Assembly: GCA_938039145.1 (NCBI GenBank)
Contig: CALHVG010000073.1
Location: 1 to 19,698, forward strand
DNA: 19,698 nt
DNA from: an uncultured Treponema sp.
GTDB lineage: Bacteria > Spirochaetota > Spirochaetia > Treponematales > Treponemataceae
Direction: 5' to 3'
Positions 14,451-19,698 of this stretch are shown in pieces. The translations under genes were made by a program, and so were the position numbers. The notes below the pieces were generated by a model. It was given only the letters and a program-made list of their open reading frames with translations. It was not told the origin of the DNA and did no database searches. Within the stretch, counting starts at the first letter, position 1. Every line of letters starts with the position of its first letter.

Positions 14451-15278
14451 TTACATTTCCGAGCGTATTTTTGAAATAAAATCATCAAGATTTGCAAGAT
14501 TGTAAACGCTTGGAATCAATGAATATGCTTCGCCCAATTTGTTTTTTGCAGAAAGCCAGCCTTGTCCGTCCGTAATCCAGACGAATTCAAACTTTTCGTA
14601 CCGATTGATTTTCGGCGCAATGTCGCTGTATGCACGGGCAACTTCGTTCAACTTTGAGCCGCCGCCATTGTAAAAATTAGTTTCAATAAGATACGTTTTC
14701 TTTTTTGTCTGAATTACAAAATCAAAGCGTTTTAAATCCTGTCCGAGCGATTTAATTTCTTCAAATTCGGAACTGTTTACTTCCTCTCTAAATGGAATAT
14801 CCGCATTTTTGAATTTCAATGCGACAGTTTGAGCCATATTTTCGCCGCTGCGATTTTTTCTGGCGTTCGTATCAAGTCCTACTTCCACTCCGAAAACATA
14901 GTCGGCAAGATTCGTAATATTTTTGTTTTTAAAAACTTCTGCAAGTCCGCTTTGTTCGATAAAATCAATAACGCCTTGCAAAGATGTAAAATAACTTTCA
15001 AGCAAAACCAATTTTCCGTCCGCGCTGAAAGTCTTCTTTTTATCTTTTGTCCTTACCGCAAGCAGAATATCCAAAACTTCAAAAACTTTGGGATTTTCTT
15101 CGTAAAGTTCTTTGATTGCGCTTCGTAAATCATTTTTTCCGATTAAGTAATTCAGCTGATTGAGTTTTATCGCAATTTTATTTGTATTGCGGATGACTTT
15201 TTCAAAATCGGTAAAATAATGGAGCGTTGCATTCGTTTCGCTCAGCTGCGATATAAATAAATCAAAGTCTTTTTGCAT
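14451..15278 (-). CDS. dpnB: DpnII/MboI-type restriction endonuclease (GATC)
   Basis: The product is 275 residues, close to R.DpnII (288). The family blocks are present: VFGVEVGLDTNARKNRSGENM (128-148), then the catalytic region KRFDFVIQ with Asp186 and TYLIETNFYNGGGSKLNEVARAY with Glu199 (195-217), and FVWITDGQGW (232-241). Cleavage before GATC in unmethylated DNA is inferred from the family. AGGGAA overlaps the stop of dpnM, eight bases upstream, so the nuclease is translated after the protecting methyltransferase. The order methyltransferase, nuclease, second methyltransferase is that of MboI rather than of DpnII. Confidence 0.93.
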   Translation of the reverse strand: MQKDFDLFISQLSETNATLHYFTDFEKVIRNTNKIAIKLNQLNYLIGKNDLRSAIKELYEENPKVFEVLDILLAVRTKDKKKTFSADGKLVLLESYFTSLQGVIDFIEQSGLAEVFKNKNITNLADYVFGVEVGLDTNARKNRSGENMAQTVALKFKNADIPFREEVNSSEFEEIKSLGQDLKRFDFVIQTKKKTYLIETNFYNGGGSKLNEVARAYSDIAPKINRYEKFEFVWITDGQGWLSAKNKLGEAYSLIPSVYNLANLDDFISKIRSEM

Positions 15279-15286
15279 TTTTTTCC

Positions 15287-16180
15287 CTAAAACGCGCTTG
15301 CAATATTGGTGATCAACAGTTCATTTATCGCGCCGCGTTTTTTTGCGTTTGAATTTATCATTCTTGAAGCGGAAACTCTTTCTATTTTAAAACTTTCATA
15401 CAGATCATCAAAAAAATTATCGTCTTTGTCCGTGTTTTTGGGGTCGGAATTGCTCGCTAAAACCATCGCGCCTTTGCTTGAAATCTCCGCAAGAAACTTC
15501 CCCAATTCAATTTGCTCCGTATCTGAAAATCTGTTTTGCGAGTAAGATGTAAACGACGCCGTGTCGGAAAGCGGACGATACGGCGGATCTATGTAGACAA
15601 ACGTGTCTTTATCGATAAAAGTTTTGCATTCCCGGTAATCGCCCGTCTTCATTTCAACATTTTGAAGAAGTTCGGAACACTTTTTAAGATTTTCTTCATC
15701 GCAGATGAGAGGATTTGCCGCATTGTTGAACGGCACATTAAATATTCCTTTGGAATTTACGCGGTACAATCCGTTAAAACATGTTTTATTTAAAAAAATG
15801 AATAAAACCGCTTTTTCAAGCTTCTGCCGCTCATTGTCGTTCAGTTTTAGTTCGTTATACCGGCTGCGTTTTTCGTAAAAAAAATCTTTATTTTTTTCCG
15901 CGTTTTGACTTTGATAAAGATTTTGGAGTTCTGAAAGTTCTGAAATCATTTTTGAACAATTTTTTTTGATTTGAACATACGTATTTATCAGTTCCGCATT
16001 TATATCGTTGATTAAAACTTCTTCCGGCGAAAAATTATTGAGAATATCAAATAAAACCGCTCCGCCGCCGACAAACGGCTCGCAATACTTCTTGATTTTT
16101 GAAGGATATTTTGCTCTGATTTTACCGAGTAACCGGCTTTTTCCGCCAACCCACTTTACAAAAGGTCTTGCCGAAGTCAT
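15287..16180 (-). CDS. dpnM: Dam/DpnM-type adenine-N6 DNA methyltransferase (GATC)
   Basis: The product is 297 residues, alpha class. Motif X FVKWVGGKSRLL (7-18) and motif I EPFVGGGAVLF (34-44) bind SAM; DPPYRPLS (198-205) is the catalytic motif IV. NKTCFNGLYRVN (131-142) matches the Dam and DpnM DNA-contact region. It methylates adenine in double-stranded GATC and protects the host from the nuclease encoded next. The start is set by the family N-terminus; the ribosome site is poor (GCGG followed by an A-run). It begins 73 bases after the stop of the NYN gene, and no clear promoter is visible in that gap, so it may be transcribed from upstream genes. Confidence 0.95.
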   Translation of the reverse strand: MTSARPFVKWVGGKSRLLGKIRAKYPSKIKKYCEPFVGGGAVLFDILNNFSPEEVLINDINAELINTYVQIKKNCSKMISELSELQNLYQSQNAEKNKDFFYEKRSRYNELKLNDNERQKLEKAVLFIFLNKTCFNGLYRVNSKGIFNVPFNNAANPLICDEENLKKCSELLQNVEMKTGDYRECKTFIDKDTFVYIDPPYRPLSDTASFTSYSQNRFSDTEQIELGKFLAEISSKGAMVLASNSDPKNTDKDDNFFDDLYESFKIERVSASRMINSNAKKRGAINELLITNIASAF

Positions 16181-16253
16181 AGTTTTTTTTACCGCATTTT
16201 CCGCAAAATTTCTACAGTTCCGTGCTGCGGCGGGAAGCAGACACTCTTAGCGG

Positions 16254-17225
16254 CTACACAATCACTTTCACATCCGTAGCTCTGCCGTTGCCGTTTGAAA
16301 AGTCGGTGTTTTTAGGCATTTCTACAACCTTAAAATTCACTTTTGTGCCTTTGTCAAGTTTATCGGCTTTGAATGCGGGATTTATTTCGCCCATGTAGAA
16401 AAAATAGTCGCCGCTGCCGTCGTCTGCGGAAATTATACGATAATTTTGAATCCAGCGTTTTATCACACCGTCTTTGCGTTCCGACTTCTGTTTCGCTTCG
16501 ATTTTTTCAACAAAAAAAGTTCTTTGCGGCTTACCGTCGTCGCTCAATCTGAAAATATTGCTCAAACTTGCAATCAATTCACGAGGAGATTTTGCATTGT
16601 ATTCTTTGACATTAAAATCAGGTTTTTGATGCAGAATCGACTCCCAGAGCTGGGATAAAAGCACGGTATTGGTATTTTTGTAAAGCCTCGTCGAGTCAAA
16701 CGCCTTTTCGACAAACTTTTCAAGCGAAAAATCCTTTAAGCTCTCATCTGCTTTGTCTTTGTCATCGAGCAAAACATCTTCATCGGCTTCTTCAAGATCA
16801 TCAAAATATGAAAATTCATTGCAGGATTTTACCCATATCGGATTGCATTTTGAACGCTCGCCGAAGCCTACCACACGTTTCCCGAGCTCCCGCAATCTCA
16901 ATGCAAGCGTATGATAGCCGTTATCGGACGTAATAATCGCAAAAATTTCGATTTCAGCATGCATGATTGCCATCTCGATAGCGTCCATTATGATAAGTTT
17001 ATCGACGGCTTGCTTTTCATCATGATGAAATTGCTGAATCGCAGTAATGGGGATTTTGTTCAAAAGCTCCTTCCACGACTTCATGTTCGGAATCGACCAG
17101 TCGGCATAAGCGCGCTGAAATAAAATATCTCCTTTGCTCGAAAGCGCATCTATCAATAAAGGAACTTTGCTCGGTTGGACATTTTCCGAATCGAAAAACA
17201 CTGCAATTTTCGGCATATCATCCAT
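16254..17225 (-). CDS. NYN-domain nuclease-like protein with LOTUS-like and cold-shock-like domains
   Basis: The product is 323 residues. The NYN/PIN-like domain (LabA/DUF88 family) occupies about 5-142, with Asp12 and Asn15 in FFDSENV, Asp75 and Asp81 in VDKLIIMDA, and Asp101 in ITSDNGY. The usual SDxDF motif has Gly instead of its second Asp. A LOTUS/OST-HTH-like winged helix follows (about 165-243, including PDFNVKEYNAKSPRELI). The C-terminal 70 residues resemble a cold-shock OB-fold: GVIKRWI, DDGSGDYFFYMGEI, GTKVNFKVV and GRATDVKVI. All three parts suggest RNA binding and cleavage. GGAGGAG, eight bases before the ATG at 17225, fixes the start. The gene follows a Dabb gene by 42 bases and precedes the DpnII-type cluster by 73. 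Role in RNA turnover or defence is inference. Confidence 0.85.
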   Translation of the reverse strand: MDDMPKIAVFFDSENVQPSKVPLLIDALSSKGDILFQRAYADWSIPNMKSWKELLNKIPITAIQQFHHDEKQAVDKLIIMDAIEMAIMHAEIEIFAIITSDNGYHTLALRLRELGKRVVGFGERSKCNPIWVKSCNEFSYFDDLEEADEDVLLDDKDKADESLKDFSLEKFVEKAFDSTRLYKNTNTVLLSQLWESILHQKPDFNVKEYNAKSPRELIASLSNIFRLSDDGKPQRTFFVEKIEAKQKSERKDGVIKRWIQNYRIISADDGSGDYFFYMGEINPAFKADKLDKGTKVNFKVVEMPKNTDFSNGNGRATDVKVIV

Positions 17226-17267
17226 AATGGAATCTCCTCCGCTTTGAAAATCCAACTGCAAGCCGCC

Positions 17268-17585
17268 TTATTCCTCGAAATCCAAGCAGACCCGAGTTTT
17301 TGCGTACGGACGAATCAGATTATCCGCCACAGCCACATGTTTCGGATGTTCCGCATATGTTTTTAGCGCATTGGTATCTTTGAAGGAACTTTCAAGCATG
17401 ATGTCCGCATTGGAAGTGGGAAGTCCGTTTGTGTGTACTTTTATATCAAGGATTTCCGGAATCTCCCCTTTCAGATTTTCAAGACCTTGCTTTATGTCGG
17501 ATTTTATTTTTTCCTTTTCAGCATTTGTGAGATTTTCATGCAACTGCCACAAAATTATATGTTTTACAATCGTTGTGTTTTCCAT
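17268..17585 (-). CDS. Dabb (stress-responsive A/B barrel) domain protein
   Basis: The product is 105 residues, one ferredoxin-like A/B barrel. Family features are VKHIILWQL with the conserved His, the helix NAEKEKIKSDIKQGLENLKGEIPEI shown in part (about 18-43), DIMLESSFKD, and LKTYAEHPKHVAVADNLIRP near the end. The start MENTT is chosen because AGGAG lies five bases upstream; an in-frame ATG eight codons earlier has none. Dabb proteins form dimers; plant and bacterial members are linked to stress or act as small cyclases, and the role here is unknown. It follows xth by 13 bases, so the two are in one operon. Confidence 0.88.
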   Translation of the reverse strand: MENTTIVKHIILWQLHENLTNAEKEKIKSDIKQGLENLKGEIPEILDIKVHTNGLPTSNADIMLESSFKDTNALKTYAEHPKHVAVADNLIRPYAKTRVCLDFEE

Positions 17586-17598
17586 ATTTTCTCCTGTA

Positions 17599-18375
17599 TT
17601 ATGATTCAATTATGATTTCGATAGGGCAATGATCGCTTCCTGTTACGTCGCTTAGGATTCTGCAGGACTTTACCTTGGACAAAAAAGCCGAATTCACACA
17701 TTGGTAATCTATACGCCACCCGATGTTCTTTTCTCTTGCGTGAAATCTGTAACTCCACCAAGTATATTGATTCGGTTCATTAGAAAAATGGCGGAAAACG
17801 TCAACATAGCCAGCACCGGTAAATACATCCATCCAAGCGCGCTCTTCGGGTAGATAGCCGGCGTTATGCTCGTTTGCTTTAGGATTTGCAAGGTCAATCG
17901 GCTTGTGAGCTATATTGTAATCCCCATTCAGAACAATATCAAAACCTTGCGAAACAAGTTCATCGCATTTTTTTAGAATTGCGGCGCAAAAGCCTAATTT
18001 GTAGTCCAAGCGTGCGCCGGCATCTTGGCTGTTCGGGAAATAGGCAGAAATTACAGCGATTTTCCCGAATTTGGCTATTGTCACCCGCCCTTCGTCATCG
18101 TAAAGGGAGTCGCCCAAGTTTTCTACGCAATCCGGATTATTCTTGCAGAAAATCGCCGTTCCTGAATAGCCGGGCTTTTTTGCGCTTGAAAAATATGAGA
18201 CGTAAGTTCCGCCGTTCTTTTGAGGCGGAGCAAGCAGTTCCGCCGAAAGTTGCGACGGATTTGCCTTAGTTTCCTGAAGGCAAAGAATATCTGCGTCAGT
18301 TTGTGTAAGCCATTGCACGAAACCTTTTTTTTCTACGGCACGAATGCCGTTTACGTTCCAAGAGATGATTTTCAT
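17599..18375 (-). CDS. xth: Exodeoxyribonuclease III (AP endonuclease)
   Basis: The product is 258 residues, the normal length. It is a Mg-dependent 3'-5' exonuclease and AP endonuclease in base-excision repair. Catalytic residues are visible: Asn7 in SWNVNG, Glu35 in LQETKA, Tyr112 in SAYFPN, Asp152 and Asn154 in NGDYNIAH, and Asp248-His249 in GSDHCP. The DNA-contact run WWSYRFHAREKNIGWRIDY (206-224) is typical. The ATG has no Shine-Dalgarno within 20 bases; TATACT ends six bases upstream, which suggests a leaderless transcript. It heads a minus-strand run with the Dabb gene, the NYN gene and perhaps the DpnII-type cluster. Confidence 0.96.
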   Translation of the reverse strand: MKIISWNVNGIRAVEKKGFVQWLTQTDADILCLQETKANPSQLSAELLAPPQKNGGTYVSYFSSAKKPGYSGTAIFCKNNPDCVENLGDSLYDDEGRVTIAKFGKIAVISAYFPNSQDAGARLDYKLGFCAAILKKCDELVSQGFDIVLNGDYNIAHKPIDLANPKANEHNAGYLPEERAWMDVFTGAGYVDVFRHFSNEPNQYTWWSYRFHAREKNIGWRIDYQCVNSAFLSKVKSCRILSDVTGSDHCPIEIIIES

Positions 18376-18381
18376 GATTAA

Positions 18382-18387
18382 AGTATA
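18382..18387 (-). promoter_or_regulatory. -10 hexamer of xth, six bases before the ATG
   Basis: TATACT on the minus strand, then TTAATC, then the ATG at 18375. The -35 region is poor. The spacing equals that of the phosphatase gene at 5142, and neither has a ribosome-binding site. Confidence 0.45.
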
Positions 18388-18540
18388 GCATAAAATAGGT
18401 GGACTGTGTTTTTTTGAGGGAGAAGAGATGGCTCGTGGAAAGAAAATCTAGGCGCCGAACCCATAGAACGCCGGTAGGAAGAAAAACCGCCCAATAATAT
18501 CTTAAAAATCGTCTTTTAAAGAATAAAATCGCTTGTGTTT

Positions 18541-19269
18541 TCAAAAATCATTTGCGGAAACATCTGGGGAAGATTTTTCGAATGTTGTGGGACAAATTTT
18601 TCTTGCAAGATAGACGAACGGCGTGTCCAAAATGCTTGTTACAAGATAGATTATGTAGCAAGCAGCAGTGATAGAAAGCAATTCCTTGAATTTATACACG
18701 CCCAAAAACGAACCAAAATTGAAAATCACGATGTTGATAAATTGGCTAATGAGCGTAGAAAAATTATTTCTAAACCAAAGCATTTTTTTTGTGCTGCCTG
18801 TTTTCTTTTTTGTAAGCGCCCACCATTTATGATAAAGCCACACGTCAATGCTTTGCGAAATCGCATACGCCACCAAACTCGCAATTAGAATTCGAGGCGT
18901 GTTCGAAAACAGGGCCTTTATAGACGACATTGCCCGGTCGTTTTGGCTTGGTATGTAATGAAGCCACATCGATGAAAAAATAATGAAAAAAAGCGTAACG
19001 ATTATTCCAATTCGAACGCCCTTGTCGGCATGTTTTTTCCCGTACAGTTCGCTTAGTATGTCCGTTGCAAGAAAACTTGACGCAAAAAGCGTATTTCCAA
19101 GCGTCTGTTCCATCCCGAACGCCTGAACCAAGACCGTAACTTCGATGTTTGCAAAAATTGCGGAAACGGCTATCCAAACAAAAAGTCCGCTTTTCCCAAA
19201 AAGTTTTAAGAAAAGGATTGTAGCTCCAAAGGAAATCAGAAGCGAACCCAGAAGCAAAAATTCATTCAT
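18541..19269 (-). CDS. yhhQ: Queuosine precursor transporter (YhhQ/VUT family)
   Basis: The product is 242 residues with six or so membrane spans (about 5-25, 30-52, 85-106, 125-148, 170-190 and 195-220). Family marks are the conserved ASSFLATDILSELYGKKHA (63-81) and the C-terminal segment SILDTPFVYLARKI. Members take up preQ0 or preQ1 for queuosine synthesis in tRNA. GGGAG stands ten bases before the ATG. I looked for a preQ1 riboswitch upstream and saw none. The 165 bases between this gene and xth hold no gene. Confidence 0.9.
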   Translation of the reverse strand: MNEFLLLGSLLISFGATILFLKLFGKSGLFVWIAVSAIFANIEVTVLVQAFGMEQTLGNTLFASSFLATDILSELYGKKHADKGVRIGIIVTLFFIIFSSMWLHYIPSQNDRAMSSIKALFSNTPRILIASLVAYAISQSIDVWLYHKWWALTKKKTGSTKKMLWFRNNFSTLISQFINIVIFNFGSFLGVYKFKELLSITAACYIIYLVTSILDTPFVYLARKICPTTFEKSSPDVSANDF

Positions 19270-19420
19270 ACATATCTCCCGCAGCAGGAAATCCGAGTTA
19301 ATTAATTAGGGAACTTTTGTGTTGCGAACAACAAGAGTTTACCTGGTTTTGTTTTAAGACAGGAAGGACTTCGAACTGTCTGCAAATTTGATACGGTGAT
19401 TTTACATTTTTGAAGGAAAT

Positions 19421-19600
19421 ATGTACAGATGGAATTTGCAAATTGTCATCCATTCCTTATATTCCAAGCAACGCAGAAGAACCTCAACGGATTTTTTGAA
19501 AACGCTTCGCTATAACTAGGAATCCGGAACATTTCTGATAATTTCAGCAGAAACAGATGACAGACAAAGCGGAATGCGTTTGGCTTTTCAGCATTTTTAA
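19421..19600 (+). pseudogene. Decayed copy of the htpG 5' end
   Basis: The frame from the ATG at 19421 reads LQIVIHSLYSKQ, then after a deletion TDFLKTLRYN, then a TAG at 19517-19519, and in the same frame FLIISAETDDRQSGM up to TAA at 19600. These blocks match, in order, LQLLIHSLYSNK, SDALDKLKYL and LDISFDDKAG in the intact HtpG. At the DNA level ATCCATTCCTTATATTCCAA has the third-base differences TTA/TTG and TCC/TCG. The FQTEVN block and the DIFLRE block are gone. AAGGA precedes the ATG. The rest of the 417-base gap (19270-19686) has a TGTTG/CAACA hairpin with a CGAA loop (19320-19333) and the next promoter. Confidence 0.6.
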
Positions 19601-19610
19601 AAATTTTCCT

Positions 19611-19638
19611 TTGTTTTTTCACATTTCAAAGATATAAT
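19611..19638 (+). promoter_or_regulatory. Promoter of the gene starting at 19687
   Basis: TTGTTT (19611-19616), 16 bases and a perfect TATAAT (19633-19638). Predicted start of transcription is near 19645, with AAAGGAG ahead of the ATG at 19687. Confidence 0.6.
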
Positions 19639-19686
19639 TTTACTATCGTTTTTGAAAACATTTTCGACAAAAAGGAGTTGAAGAAA

Positions 19687-19698
19687 ATGCCAAACTAC
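19687..19698 (+). CDS. Start of a gene cut by the window edge
   Basis: AAAGGAG, nine bases of spacer and ATG CCA AAC TAC at the very end of the window give MPNY. The ribosome site and the well-formed promoter upstream support a real start. Nothing can be said about the product. Confidence 0.6.

Noticed and set aside
13430..16260. Target duplication around the DpnII-type cluster like that around the EcoRII-type cassette
   Set aside because: Comparing the left flank (13430-13485) with the right flank (16181-16260) by eye shows no direct repeat.
18428..18451. Seven-codon frame after a GGGAGAAGAG box on the plus strand
   Set aside because: MARGKKI is too short to judge, and nothing follows it that could be coupled; probably chance.
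19270..19350. preQ1 riboswitch ahead of the YhhQ gene
   Set aside because: A TGTTG/CAACA hairpin is present, but the loop and the A-rich 3' tail of preQ1-I or preQ1-II aptamers are not.

Overview
The window looks like a chromosomal segment of a spirochaete, most likely a host-associated Treponema. The GC content is about 40 %. It carries a long stand-alone TrpB2-type beta chain, a SpoIIE/RsbU-type phosphatase with a multi-pass membrane sensor, a classic spirochaetal lipoprotein signal, and Treponema-like intergenic palindromes. The species is not determined. Genus-level assignment is inference from gene content and style, not from a marker gene.

Layout. Positions 1-468 hold no gene but are dense in inverted repeats: a 149-bp tandem repeat and then four abutting hairpins. 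A small exported protein follows (469-921), then a structured spacer, then an operon of a SAM methyltransferase and a two-domain cupin (1225-2669). On the minus strand come a small lipoprotein and a membrane SpoIIE-type phosphatase (2767-5142). The phosphatase shares a compact divergent promoter with a DUF456 membrane protein (5190-5672). A Bcp peroxiredoxin (5856-6308) and tRNA-Val(GAC) (minus) follow.

Positions 6496-9613 are a mobile block: an EcoRII-type restriction endonuclease and its cytosine-C5 methyltransferase, flanked by direct repeats of about 220 bp. Both repeats contain the last codons of trpB2 plus its downstream DNA. The intact trpB2 lies beyond the right repeat, so the cassette appears to have inserted with a long target duplication. 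htpG (Hsp90) follows on the plus strand.

A second, different restriction-modification system of the DpnII/MboI type (two adenine methyltransferases and one nuclease, 13486-16180) sits at the downstream end of a minus-strand run. Going in the direction of transcription this run is xth (exonuclease III), a Dabb protein, a NYN nuclease-like protein with LOTUS-like and cold-shock-like domains, dpnM, dpnII and dpnA. A queuosine-precursor transporter (YhhQ family) lies upstream. The right end has a decayed copy of the htpG 5' end and the promoter and first four codons of a further gene.

How it works together. Two type II systems in less than 10 kb, plus a possible RNA-processing protein, make this a small defence region embedded among housekeeping genes. 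By hand count the window has 14 GATC and 6 CCWGG sites, well below expectation, which fits long exposure to such enzymes. Two genes (spoIIE-like and xth) have a -10 hexamer exactly six bases before the ATG and no Shine-Dalgarno, suggesting leaderless transcripts.
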